A stretch of DNA of 56,286 nucleotides from Arthrobacter sp. SDTb3-6. GTDB taxonomy: Bacteria > Actinomycetota > Actinomycetes > Actinomycetales > Micrococcaceae. Shown one piece after another: positions 9,645 through 18,429 of the stretch (position 1 is the first letter of the stretch; the number at the start of each line of letters is the position of its first letter). A program made the position numbers and the translations under genes. The notes under the pieces are model-generated. The model was given only the letters and a program-made list of their open reading frames with translations. It was not told where the DNA came from and made no database searches. Location of the stretch: positions 1 to 56,286 of the forward strand of contig NZ_JAAMFN010000030.1 in assembly GCF_013376095.1 (NCBI RefSeq). Reading direction: 5' to 3'.

Positions 9645-10110
9645 GGTGGTTTCCTCTCTTGCCTGCGCCGTTTCCATCGTGGACTACCAGCACCGGGCAG
9701 TGGGCGTGCGCGATGCAGGCCGAGCTGACGGATCCCATGAGAAGTCCCCGGAATCCGCCGAAGCCGCGCCGGCCCAGGACGAGCATCATGGCGTGGCGGC
9801 TTTCCTCGATCAGCGTCTCGCGCGTGGGCCCTCGGACCAGCCGTGTTGTCAGGTTCTCCGGCCAATCGACCCCGAAGGCTTGTTCTACGGCCTGATCAAG
9901 CACCTTTTGGGCACTCTTTTCGTAGTCGACAAAGCCCACACCGTAGGGATCTTCGTAAATCGTGGGGACGGCCCAGCAGGTCAGTGCCTGGACTTGAGCC
10001 CCCATGCGTATGGCGAACCGTTCGGCCTGGCGCAGCGCCTCGATCGAGGACGCTGATCCGTCAACGCCGACCATCATGATCGGTGGTTCCCTGCGTTCAT
10101 TCATTTTCAT
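9637..10110 (-). CDS. Universal stress protein (single UspA domain)
   Basis: About 157 residues with one UspA domain. The first strand carries MMVGVDGSASSIEAL, and the ATP-binding loop GRRGFGGFRGLLMGSVSSAC has the G-x2-G-x9-G-S pattern of nucleotide-binding members. It overlaps the end of the phosphoketolase gene by about 14 bp. ATGs at 10113, 10110 and 10104 are in frame; 10110 has GAAGG at the best distance. It is one of six Usp genes in the island and lies between phosphoketolase and the cytochrome b genes. In mycobacteria several Usp genes are DevR-dependent. Confidence 0.9.
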   Translation of the reverse strand: MKMNERREPPIMMVGVDGSASSIEALRQAERFAIRMGAQVQALTCWAVPTIYEDPYGVGFVDYEKSAQKVLDQAVEQAFGVDWPENLTTRLVRGPTRETLIEESRHAMMLVLGRRGFGGFRGLLMGSVSSACIAHAHCPVLVVHDGNGAGKRGNHHA

Positions 10111-12559
10111 CATTACCTTCGACATTTCGGTTGATGCCGGCGCCACCCGTGGGGGGAGGCGTCCATGTCCAGTCGCGGATCTCGGGGAGGTCTTCAAAAT
10201 GTTCGTGCACGTAGGCTTCGTGTCTTGTTAGCATTTCCCCGCAGTGGGCCCGCAGCCGGTCCACCCCGGGGATGAAGCGGTTGATGCGGTTCAAGGCCTC
10301 AAGCACCAGGTGGTAGCGGCTCATCCTGTTCAGCACCACCATGTCAAACGGGGTTGTCGTGGTTCCTTGTTCGTTGTATCCCCGGACGTGGAACCGGCCT
10401 GGACTTTTCCTGCCGTGCAGGAGTTGATGGAACGCCCGGGCGTATCCGTGCCAGGCCACGACCACGTCACGTTCCGCGGTGAAAAGCGCGTCAAATGCGT
10501 CGTCGGACAGGCCGTGCGGATGGACGTCCCGCGGCGGCAGCACCAGCAGGTCCATGACGTTGACCACCCTGACACGCAACTTCGGCACGTGGCGTTGGAG
10601 CAGCCAGGCGGCCGCCAGTGTTTCCTCGGTGGGAACGTCGCCGACACAGGCCAAGACAATGTCCGGCTCGGCTGCTCCAGCGTTCCCGGCCCAGGACCAG
10701 ACGGAGGCACCGGCAGCGGCATGTGCCCGGGCGTCGTCGAGGTTCAGGTACTGCGGGTGGACCTGCTTGTCCACGACGATCAGGTTCACATGGTCCTTGC
10801 TCGAGAGAACGCGGGCCGCGGTGGCGAGCAAGGTGTTGGAGTCCGGTGGCAGGTAGACGCGGACCACGGAACCGGAAAGCGACAGCACGGTGTCAATCAG
10901 GCCCGGACCTTGATGGCTGAAGCCGTTATGGTCGTTGCGCCAACAGGTGGAGGTCAGGAGGATGTTCAGGCTTGGAACGGGCCTGCGCCACGGCAGTTCC
11001 CGGGCATGCTGGAGCCACTTGACATGCTGGACGGTCATCGACGCACTCACCATGGCAAAAGCCTCATAGCTGGCAAAGAACCCATGCCGCCCCGTCAGCA
11101 GGTACCCCTCCAGCCATCCCTGGCATAGGTGCTCGGAAAGGACCTCCATGACCCGACCGTGCGGGGAAACGTGGTCATCCCCTTCCCGGGACGGTTCCAT
11201 GAGGCATCTATCGGTGGCTTCGAAAACAGCGCCGAGCCGGTTGCTGTTGGTCTCATCGGGGCAGAAGAGCCGGAATCGGGGGTCTCGGGCGGTATCCGTG
11301 TAGATGTCCCTGAACATTTCGCCCAGCGGCCTGGTGGTTTCGTGCTTGACGGCCCCCGGAGCGGGCACGTCAAGAGCGTAAAGATCGAGGGGACGCAGCG
11401 GCAGCGGGGCGCTGCCGCTGATGCCGTTCGCCGCGGGGTTGGCGCCCATGCGCAGCTTTCCCTGCGGGACGAGGGCAGCCAGTTCTGGGACCAGCCGCCC
11501 GGCGTCGTCAAACAGGGTTTCCGGTTTGTAGGAGAGCAGCCAGGACTCCAGCTGGGCCAAGTGGGCGGGATTCTCCCGCACACCGGTTAGCGGCACCTGG
11601 TGGGCGCGGAAGGTGCCTTCCACCTGCATGCCATCCACTTCACGTGGGCCGGTCCACCCCTTGGGCGTGCGCAGGATGATCGCCGGCCAGCGTGCCGGGC
11701 CGCTCACGCCATGCCGACGCGCTTGTTTTTGTATTGCGAGAATCCCGGCATGGGCGTCCTCGAGGGCCTTGGCCAGTTGCGGGTGGACCACGGCGGGGTC
11801 GCTGCCGGAAACAACGACGGGGTCCCAGCCGTGTGCCCGGAGCAGGTCCAGGACCTGCCCGTCGGACTGTCGGCCGAGCACGGTGGGTCCGGAAATCTTC
11901 CAGCCGTTGAGGTGCAGGATGGGCAGCACGGCCCCGTCCCGGCTGGGATTCAGGAATGCCGGCGCCTTCCACGAAGCTTCCAGGGGCCCGGTTTCAGCTT
12001 CGCCGTCGCCCACGACGCAGGCCGCGATGAGCCCGGGGTTGTCCAGTACCGCTCCTGCGGCGTGCATGAGCGAGTATCCCAGTTCCCCTCCTTCGTGGAT
12101 GGAACCGGGGGTGGGCGGGCCGACGTGGCTGGGTATGCCCCCGGGGGTTGAGAATTGGCGGATGAGGCGGCGGAGCCCGTCGGCGTCCCGGCCGATCTGC
12201 GGGTACGTTTCGGAGTAGCTCCCCTCGAGGTAGAGGTTTGCCACCACTGCAGGTCCGCCGTGGCCAGGGCCGGCCACGAACAACAATTGGGCGCCCGTCT
12301 TGTTGATCAGCCGGTTGAGGTGCGCGTAGATCAACGACAGCCCCGGGCTGGTTCCCCAATGTCCAAGCAGCCGCGGCTTGATGTCGGCAACGCCCAGCCT
12401 GTGACGGAGCAGTGCGTTTTCCTGTAGGTATATTTGCACCACCGTCAAGTAGTTGGCCGCATCCCAGTACCGGCCCAAGAGGGCCCACTCCTCGTGCAAA
12501 CCGGCGGACGTGGCTGCGTTTGGAGCATGCTGCGTGAAGGGCTGGCGAATGCTGTTCAA
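10097..12559 (-). CDS. xfp: Phosphoketolase (Xfp family)
   Basis: An 820-residue thiamine-diphosphate enzyme that cleaves xylulose 5-phosphate or fructose 6-phosphate with phosphate to acetyl phosphate and an aldose phosphate. LLGHWGTSPGLS near the N-terminus and GDGEAETGPLE, the TPP/Mg site, are diagnostic, and the length matches the family. The frame is open to 12934, but family similarity begins just after 12559. There a TTG codon is preceded by GAAGGGGG six bases upstream, so I take TTG as the start. It is the first gene of an operon with usp, a small membrane protein, cytochrome b, its partner and the VIT transporter. Acetyl phosphate would allow ATP gain during oxygen limitation. Confidence 0.92.
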   Translation of the reverse strand: MNSIRQPFTQHAPNAATSAGLHEEWALLGRYWDAANYLTVVQIYLQENALLRHRLGVADIKPRLLGHWGTSPGLSLIYAHLNRLINKTGAQLLFVAGPGHGGPAVVANLYLEGSYSETYPQIGRDADGLRRLIRQFSTPGGIPSHVGPPTPGSIHEGGELGYSLMHAAGAVLDNPGLIAACVVGDGEAETGPLEASWKAPAFLNPSRDGAVLPILHLNGWKISGPTVLGRQSDGQVLDLLRAHGWDPVVVSGSDPAVVHPQLAKALEDAHAGILAIQKQARRHGVSGPARWPAIILRTPKGWTGPREVDGMQVEGTFRAHQVPLTGVRENPAHLAQLESWLLSYKPETLFDDAGRLVPELAALVPQGKLRMGANPAANGISGSAPLPLRPLDLYALDVPAPGAVKHETTRPLGEMFRDIYTDTARDPRFRLFCPDETNSNRLGAVFEATDRCLMEPSREGDDHVSPHGRVMEVLSEHLCQGWLEGYLLTGRHGFFASYEAFAMVSASMTVQHVKWLQHARELPWRRPVPSLNILLTSTCWRNDHNGFSHQGPGLIDTVLSLSGSVVRVYLPPDSNTLLATAARVLSSKDHVNLIVVDKQVHPQYLNLDDARAHAAAGASVWSWAGNAGAAEPDIVLACVGDVPTEETLAAAWLLQRHVPKLRVRVVNVMDLLVLPPRDVHPHGLSDDAFDALFTAERDVVVAWHGYARAFHQLLHGRKSPGRFHVRGYNEQGTTTTPFDMVVLNRMSRYHLVLEALNRINRFIPGVDRLRAHCGEMLTRHEAYVHEHFEDLPEIRDWTWTPPPTGGAGINRNVEGNDENE

Positions 12560-12621
12560 GGTACACCCCCTTCGGGCAAAGTGGACTTGTGGCAATGTGT
12601 TCGATCGTTCCGGTTGGTGCC

Positions 12622-12664
12622 AGCCTTCCACCGCTTCCGAGTCGGCGTTAGGGTCCTTGTACCC
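12622..12664 (-). promoter_or_regulatory. Possible DevR-like box upstream of phosphoketolase
   Basis: GGGTCCTTGTACCC at 12651-12664 has perfect GGGT/ACCC arms. On the minus strand the hexamer AAGGCT (12627-12622) begins exactly 23 nt beyond it, keeping A2 and T6 of a -10 element. The predicted start near 12615 would give a leader of about 55 nt with the Shine-Dalgarno before TTG 12559. The box core fits the mycobacterial consensus less well than the others, so this one is tentative. The rest of the divergent gap 12560-12803 shows no other clear signal. Confidence 0.35.
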
Positions 12665-12803
12665 TGTGCAGCCTGGCGGGGCTGCAGGCAGCATGGGAAT
12701 GGCAGCAAGGACAGCTGGACCACAGCCCCCAAGTCCGGGGCCGGTTCCACAGGTGCCGGTGGGAGTGGGGCCGGCTGCGGATGGGCACAGAACGAAGGAA
12801 GTC

Positions 12804-13319
12804 ATGGACGATTCAACGCAAGGCATCGGCCTGCCGATTGTAGTGGGAGTGGACGGCTCGCCGCAGTCACTGCTGGCATTGAAGTGGGCAAAAAAGCTGG
12901 CCGTCCCACTGGGTGCCGGTATCAAGGCCGTCACGACGTGGCATCTGGAAGTGACGTACGGCCCCTACACGGCTTCCGACTGGGACGCCGAAGCCGTGGC
13001 ACACCAGGTGCTGGCCCAGGCGCTGCTTGACGCCTTCGGGGACGGACCACCGGACGGCCTGACTGCCGAATGCCACCGCGGCCAGCCGGCGCAGGTGTTG
13101 ATGGAACAGGGGAAGTCTGCGCAGTTGCTCATCCTTGGCTCACGCGGCCATGGCGGATTCGCGGGCCTGCTGCTGGGATCTGTCAGTTCGGCCTGTGTCG
13201 CCCACGCCAAGTGCCCCGTCCTTGTGGTCCATGCGTCGGACGACCCCGATGCGGCACAGGGAGCCGCCATCCAGCGATCGGAGCGGCGGGATGTCGATGA
13301 GCCGGCTGGAGGCGTCTAA
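12804..13319 (+). CDS. Universal stress protein (single UspA domain)
   Basis: A 171-residue UspA-domain protein. IVVGVDGSPQSLLALKWAKK forms the first strand and helix, and LGSRGHGGFAGLLLGSVSSA is the nucleotide-binding loop. ATG 12804 is preceded by GAAGGAAG; the longer open frame upstream has no family similarity. The gene is divergent from phosphoketolase, and its last 29 bp overlap the start of the magnesium ATPase, so the two are translationally linked. Confidence 0.92.
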   Translation: MDDSTQGIGLPIVVGVDGSPQSLLALKWAKKLAVPLGAGIKAVTTWHLEVTYGPYTASDWDAEAVAHQVLAQALLDAFGDGPPDGLTAECHRGQPAQVLMEQGKSAQLLILGSRGHGGFAGLLLGSVSSACVAHAKCPVLVVHASDDPDAAQGAAIQRSERRDVDEPAGGV

Positions 13320-15948
13320 GCCATCCGCGACAAGGGTTCGGGCGCTCACAGCGGCAGATGCTTCACGGCAGGAGCCCGGGCAGGCCCTTTTTGCATTGGG
13401 CTCCACCAGCCACGGGCTTTCCACTGCCGAGGCGCACCGGCGGCTGGCCGAATCCGGCCCCAATGCCCTGCGCACACACGGGGCCAGCCCTTGGCCGGTG
13501 CTGTGGCGCCAGCTCAAAAGCCCCATCCTGATCCTGCTGATTGTCACCGCCGGCGTTTCCCTGTTTCTGGGGGATGCGACGAATTCGACAGTCATCGGCG
13601 TCATTTTGGTGGCCAGCGTTGGCCTGGGATTCAGCAATGAATTCCGGGCCGAGCGGGCCGCCGAGGCATTGCACTCCCGCGTCACGCACACCGTTGTGGT
13701 CCTCAGGGACGGCAAGGAATGCCAGATCGGCGTAGTGGATTTGGTGCCCGGCGACGTTGTCCGGCTGACACTGGGTGCTGTCATCCCCGCCGACATCCGG
13801 CTGCTGGCCAGTGAGGGCCTGTTGTGTGATGAAAGCATCCTCACGGGGGAGTCGCTTCCGGTGGAAAAGGCACCCGCCGCCGTCTCAGGGGATGCGGCCA
13901 TCGGGGACCTAACGAGCTGCATCTTTATGGGGACGGTCGTCCAGGCCGGGAGCTGCACCGGCGTGGTCGTCAGCACGGGCGGCCGGGCGGAATTTGGCCG
14001 GATCGCCATGGGACTCGGCGAGCGCCAGCCCCAAACTGAATTCCAGCTGGGCCTGAAGCGCTTCTCGTACCTGCTGTTGCAGGTTGCAGTGGTCCTGACC
14101 ACGCTGATCTTCATTGCAAACCTGCCGCTTGGACGGCCCCTGTTCGATTCGCTGTTGTTTTCCCTGGCCATCGCCGTCGGCATCACGCCGCAGCTCCTCC
14201 CCGCCGTGGTCAGCACCTGTCTGGCTGCCGGCACCAGGGTGCTGGCGGCCAGACGGGCGCTCGTTAAGCGCCTCGTCTGCATCGAGGACCTGGGAGACAT
14301 GGATGTGCTCGTCACGGACAAGACCGGCACGCTGACCGAAGGGCATATCAGCTTCACCTCCGCACTGCCCGTCCGTTCGGACCTCACGGCGGCAGCCCTT
14401 TTTATGCTGGGGCTCGTGGCCACGGAGGCCGACTACTCCCACGGTGCCGTCTCCGCCATTGGCCAGAATCCCCTGGACGCGGCGTTGTGGGAGGCTCCGG
14501 CAGCCCGCGGCTTTGATCCGACCGCCTACTGCAGGTACGGCATCATTCCGTTTGACCACCAGCGCCGCCGGACCAGTACGTTGGTGGGTGATGCGGCCGG
14601 CAACCGGACAATGGTCACCAAGGGCTCGCCGGAGGATGTCCTGCTCTTGTGTGAAGACATTCCGCCGGCAACCCAGGCCCTGCTCGAGCGCCTGTACGAC
14701 GCCGGTTCCCGCGTGGTTGCTGTAGCCTCCAGGCCTGCCACGGGACTGGCTGCGATCGAACCGGCGGATGAGCGCGGACTGGCCTTGGCCGGCTTCCTCG
14801 TTTTCCTGGACCGGCCCAAGGCGAATGCGAAGGACTCCCTGGTCGGGCTCGCCAGGCTGGGCATCACCGTCAAGATTGCCACTGGCGACAATGGCCGGGT
14901 CGCCGAAAAGGTATGCCGGGACTTGGGACTGAGCACCGGAAGAACGTTGACCGGCGTCCAGATTGACGCCCTGGAGGATGCGGAACTTACTGGTGTGTTG
15001 CGGGAGGCAGGAATCTTTGCCCGTGTTTCGCCGGAACAGAAGGCCCGCGTCATCGGCCTTTTACGCGGGCAGGGCCGTTCAGTCGCTTTTTTGGGCGACG
15101 GCGTGAACGACGCCCTGGCCCTGCACCATGCCGACGTCGGCATCTCCGTTGACAGCGCCACCGACGTCGCGAAGGATGCCGCGGACATCGTCCTGATGGA
15201 CAAGGACCTCGGCGTCCTGGCCGAGGGCGTCCGGGAGGGCAGGAGGATCTTTGCCAACACCATCAAATATGTCCTCATGGGAACCTCCAGCAATTTCGGC
15301 AATATGTTCAGTGCCGCTGCAGCATCGGTGGTCCTGAATTTCCTGCCCATGCTGCCGGGCCAGATCCTGCTCAACAACCTGCTCTACGACAGCGGGCAGC
15401 TGGCCATCCCCGGAGACCGGGTGGACAAGGAACAACTGCTTGCCCCGTCGCACTGGAACATTGCCTTCATCAGGCGCTTCATGCTTGTCTTCGGTCCGAT
15501 CAGCTCGTTGTTCGACTTTGCCACCTTTGCCCTCATGTTGATGGTTTTTCACGCGATGCCGGGTGAGTTTCGCACGGGCTGGTTCATCGAATCCATAGCG
15601 ACACAGACGCTGATCATCTTTGCCATCCGGACCCGGAGGGTGCCGTTCCTGCGCAGCCGCCCCTCTGCGGGGCTGCTCTGGGCGTCACTGGGGGTTGTCG
15701 CCGCTGGAGTCGTGCTGCCGTTGTCGCCGCTTGGAAGGGTTCTGGGCTTCGACCCGGTGCCCGTTGTCTTCTTCGTTGCGCTGCTGGCAACGGTTGTCAT
15801 ATATCTCGTCCTGGTGGAGGGGACAAAGACATGGTTCTTTTCCCGCCCCGTGCCACTGCCTGCCACGGCACGCCATCGCGGCCATATGCACCGCATCCAA
15901 CGCCGTGCGGCCAGGTTCAGCGTTGCGCATTCACTTGCGCGCCGCTGA
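13291..15948 (+). CDS. mgtA: Magnesium-translocating P-type ATPase (MgtA/P3B type)
   Basis: An 885-residue P-type ATPase of the Mg2+-import class. It has an N-terminal cation ATPase domain, an actuator domain with [12 protein letters not shown], the TM4 signature GITPQLLPAVVSTCLA that defines the MgtA group, DKTGTLTEG with the phosphorylated Asp near residue 343, and FLGDGVNDALALHHADVGIS in the hinge, followed by C-terminal membrane helices. The length matches MgtA. ATG 13291 lies inside the preceding usp gene with GGAG eight bases upstream; ATG 13297 is an alternative. No mgtA-type leader is possible, since the start is within usp. Confidence 0.9.
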   Translation: MSMSRLEASKPSATRVRALTAADASRQEPGQALFALGSTSHGLSTAEAHRRLAESGPNALRTHGASPWPVLWRQLKSPILILLIVTAGVSLFLGDATNSTVIGVILVASVGLGFSNEFRAERAAEALHSRVTHTVVVLRDGKECQIGVVDLVPGDVVRLTLGAVIPADIRLLASEGLLCDESILTGESLPVEKAPAAVSGDAAIGDLTSCIFMGTVVQAGSCTGVVVSTGGRAEFGRIAMGLGERQPQTEFQLGLKRFSYLLLQVAVVLTTLIFIANLPLGRPLFDSLLFSLAIAVGITPQLLPAVVSTCLAAGTRVLAARRALVKRLVCIEDLGDMDVLVTDKTGTLTEGHISFTSALPVRSDLTAAALFMLGLVATEADYSHGAVSAIGQNPLDAALWEAPAARGFDPTAYCRYGIIPFDHQRRRTSTLVGDAAGNRTMVTKGSPEDVLLLCEDIPPATQALLERLYDAGSRVVAVASRPATGLAAIEPADERGLALAGFLVFLDRPKANAKDSLVGLARLGITVKIATGDNGRVAEKVCRDLGLSTGRTLTGVQIDALEDAELTGVLREAGIFARVSPEQKARVIGLLRGQGRSVAFLGDGVNDALALHHADVGISVDSATDVAKDAADIVLMDKDLGVLAEGVREGRRIFANTIKYVLMGTSSNFGNMFSAAAASVVLNFLPMLPGQILLNNLLYDSGQLAIPGDRVDKEQLLAPSHWNIAFIRRFMLVFGPISSLFDFATFALMLMVFHAMPGEFRTGWFIESIATQTLIIFAIRTRRVPFLRSRPSAGLLWASLGVVAAGVVLPLSPLGRVLGFDPVPVVFFVALLATVVIYLVLVEGTKTWFFSRPVPLPATARHRGHMHRIQRRAARFSVAHSLARR

Positions 15949-16127
15949 CGTGGAGCCAGGGACCGGGGATCCGGTTCAGTTCGCTGAATGAATCAGGCGG
16001 GACGTTGTCCTCTATCGAAACCTTCACCCGGCTGTTGTAGTTGAGTTGAAACGACCGCCACGCGGCCTTTTGGCTGGCAGGGGCGGCCAGGACCCATGTG
16101 CGCCCATTGCCGGCAGAAAGGAAAACC
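15949..16127. other. Intergenic 179 bp between mgtA and the MBL exonuclease gene
   Basis: No gene is assigned here. CGGCCTTTTGGCTG (16063-16076) resembles a DevR-like box in 8 of 14 positions, but no hexamer with A2 and T6 lies 23 nt downstream. An A-rich AGAAAGGA Shine-Dalgarno precedes the ATG at 16128. The segment is visibly richer in A and T than its neighbours. Confidence 0.4.
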
Positions 16128-17513
16128 ATGACAGAGGACCAGTTTCCAACCCTTCGGTTTCTTGGCGCGGCAGGAACCGTTACGGGTTCCAAATACCTCC
16201 TGGACACGGGCCATCGCCGAGTCCTGGTCGACTGCGGCTTGTTTCAGGGCTACAAGGCGTTGCGTGAGCGCAACCGGACCCCGCTTCCTGTGCGCGCAAG
16301 CTCCATCGACGCTGTCATCATCACCCACGCCCATCTTGACCACACCGGATACCTGCCAGCCCTGGTCCGGGACGGGTACGGCGGCCCGATCCATGCCACG
16401 GACGGAACGGCACAGCTGAGCGGACTTATTTTGCCGGACAGCGGCCACCTGCTTGAAGAGGAAGCCCAGTTTGCAGCCCGGCGCGGATCCTCCATGCATC
16501 ATCCGCCCAAGCCGCTCTATACGGCGGCCGATGCGGTCAAGGCGCTGAAGAGCTTCCAGGTGCATGATTTCGATGCGCCGTTCGAACCGGCGGAAGGAGT
16601 TGAAGCCACCTTGGTTCCCGCCGGCCATATTCTTGGGGCAGCCCAGGTGCACCTGCAGCTCGACGGGGCCGCCATCCACTTCACAGGGGACCTTGGGCGT
16701 GCCGACGACCCACTTATGAATCCTCCCCGTGCGCTGGAGTCTGTTGACGTATTGGTGACCGAGTCAACCTACGGCAACCGGACGCACGCCCACACGGACC
16801 CCACCGAGGAGCTGGGGCAACTGGTAGGCAGGGTGGCCAAGCGCGGAGGAGTGGTGCTCATCGCGGCCTTTGCCGTGGGGCGCGCCGAGACAATCCTGCT
16901 GGCGCTGTCCCGTCTGCTGGCCCGCGGCAAGATCCCGTCCCTGCCGATCTTCCTCAACAGCCCAATGGCCATTGACGCCTCCAACATTTACCAACAGCAC
17001 CGTGACGAGCACCATCTGAACCAGCGGGACTTTTCGGCCATGTACCAGCTCGCCACCATGACCCGGACAGCAGATGAATCCAAGCTTCTTAACCTTCGCG
17101 GCGGACCGATGATCATTATCTCCGCCAGTGGAATGTTGACTGGCGGTAGGATCCTCCACCACATCAGTGCCTACGGCAGTGACCCCAGGAACGCAATTGT
17201 CCTGGCCGGCTACCAGGCTGCGGGAACGCGTGGCGCGGCCCTGGCCCGGGGCGGGACGACCTTGAGAATCTACGGCGATGACGTGCCGATCAGGGCGGAG
17301 GTCGCTGCGATGGACGGCTTCTCGGCCCACGCCGATTCGGATGCGCTGGTGCACTGGATGCGATCCGCACCCAAGGCACCGCGGATGACCTACATCACCC
17401 ACGGGGAACCCGACTCGGCCGATGCCCTCAGGCTCCGCATCAAACACGACTTGGGCTGGCCCGCCCGCGTCCCGGAACACCTGGAAACGGTCAGCCTGCA
17501 GCATCCACGGTAG
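16128..17513 (+). CDS. MBL-fold/beta-CASP RNA exonuclease-like protein
   Basis: A 461-residue metallo-beta-lactamase-fold protein of the beta-CASP group. The metal-binding HAHLDHTGYLP motif is near residue 70, the aspartate of TGDLG follows, and the beta-CASP insert lies at about residues 245-365. The C-terminal RMMBL segment holds DGFSAHAD and the histidine of YITHGE. Such enzymes cut or trim RNA (CPSF-73, RNase J and YsgA-like groups). The ATG at 16128 has AAAGGA upstream. A two-domain Usp gene follows after 49 bp and is probably in the same operon. A role in RNA turnover during dormancy is inference. Confidence 0.87.
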   Translation: MTEDQFPTLRFLGAAGTVTGSKYLLDTGHRRVLVDCGLFQGYKALRERNRTPLPVRASSIDAVIITHAHLDHTGYLPALVRDGYGGPIHATDGTAQLSGLILPDSGHLLEEEAQFAARRGSSMHHPPKPLYTAADAVKALKSFQVHDFDAPFEPAEGVEATLVPAGHILGAAQVHLQLDGAAIHFTGDLGRADDPLMNPPRALESVDVLVTESTYGNRTHAHTDPTEELGQLVGRVAKRGGVVLIAAFAVGRAETILLALSRLLARGKIPSLPIFLNSPMAIDASNIYQQHRDEHHLNQRDFSAMYQLATMTRTADESKLLNLRGGPMIIISASGMLTGGRILHHISAYGSDPRNAIVLAGYQAAGTRGAALARGGTTLRIYGDDVPIRAEVAAMDGFSAHADSDALVHWMRSAPKAPRMTYITHGEPDSADALRLRIKHDLGWPARVPEHLETVSLQHPR

Positions 17514-17562
17514 ATTCACACCAAGGAGCACAAATCCGGCCCCACACAGCACAGGAGTGCAC

Positions 17563-18429
17563 ATGTCCAACACCATCGTCGTCGGCAGCGACGGGTCACC
17601 CGCGTCCAAGGCCGCAGCGGACTGGGCTGCCCGGCGAGCGCACCGGTACTGCAGCGACATGCGCCTTGTCTTCACCGTACCTGACGCCACGGACCCGGGC
17701 TTGGCATCCCGGTCCAGGGCCGGTTTCGAAGCGGCTGCCCACACCCTTGATGAGGAACGGGCCCGGTTGGCGGCACTGTTTCCAGGATTGACGATCCATA
17801 CGACCATCAAACACGGTGAACCCGTCGCGGTCCTGGGGGGACTTTCCCATGAGGCCGGCATGGTGGTGGTGGGCAGCGACAAGCCCGCCGACGCACATGG
17901 CGAGGGCTTCGGCGCCGTCGGCCCGCAACTAGTGATCCGCAGTGCCTGTACCGTGGCGATCATTCCCGTCCTCGAAACAGCCCGAACCGGCGTGGTCGTG
18001 GGGGTTGACGGCTCCCCGGAAGCGGACCTGGCACTCCAGGTGGCCTCGGGAGAGGCAGAGATGTCCGGGCAGGCACTGACCGTTGTACACGCCTTGACCC
18101 ACACCGGACCGGGGACGCCGGGCAAGCCCCGGGACGGGCAGGTAATGCCTGGCGCATTGGAGGCCGGAGAAGAGGTCCTCGCAGCCGCCGTGGCTGCCAT
18201 CGCGGCCCGCCATCCACGGCTGGAGGTTCACCGCGTGCTTGACACACGGCACACCCCTGCCCAAGCCTTGGCCTCGGCCGCCGGGGGATCGGGATTGCTG
18301 GTTGTGGGCAGCCGGGGCCGCAAGAGCGTCAGGCACATGCGGCCCGGCGCCATCGGCTCGGTTGTCCTGGCCCGCATTGGCTGCCCCCTGCTCGTGACCA
18401 CGGGCCCAGGCACGTCAGGAAATGCCTAG
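17563..18429 (+). CDS. Tandem-domain universal stress protein
   Basis: A 288-residue protein with two UspA domains, about residues 1-140 and 143-285. Domain 1 begins TIVVGSDGSPASKAA but its loop (VVVGSDKPADAHGEGFG) lacks the usual glycine pattern. Domain 2 has VVVGVDGSPEADLAL and GSRGRKSVRHMRPGAIGS, which keeps it. AGGAG lies just upstream of ATG 17563. Tandem Usp proteins such as Rv2623 of M. tuberculosis bind ATP and belong to the DevR regulon. The 3' end overlaps the convergent ATPase gene by 4 bp. Confidence 0.92.
   Translation: MSNTIVVGSDGSPASKAAADWAARRAHRYCSDMRLVFTVPDATDPGLASRSRAGFEAAAHTLDEERARLAALFPGLTIHTTIKHGEPVAVLGGLSHEAGMVVVGSDKPADAHGEGFGAVGPQLVIRSACTVAIIPVLETARTGVVVGVDGSPEADLALQVASGEAEMSGQALTVVHALTHTGPGTPGKPRDGQVMPGALEAGEEVLAAAVAAIAARHPRLEVHRVLDTRHTPAQALASAAGGSGLLVVGSRGRKSVRHMRPGAIGSVVLARIGCPLLVTTGPGTSGNA

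Noticed and set aside
12716-12729. A second DevR-like 14-mer (TGGACCACAGCCCC) near the usp gene at 12804
   Set aside because: It matches 10 of 14 core positions, but no -10-like hexamer lies 23 nt away on either side.
12560-12934. N-terminal extension of phosphoketolase to 12934
   Set aside because: The added residues are unlike the family and would cross the divergent usp start; the TTG at 12559 with a strong Shine-Dalgarno explains the gene.
15917-16207. A minus-strand frame across the mgtA-exonuclease gap, with a protein-like tail (about residues 50-96)
   Set aside because: It overlaps two well-supported genes, has no ribosome-binding site that I can see, and I recognise no family. It could be a gene remnant, but I cannot support it.
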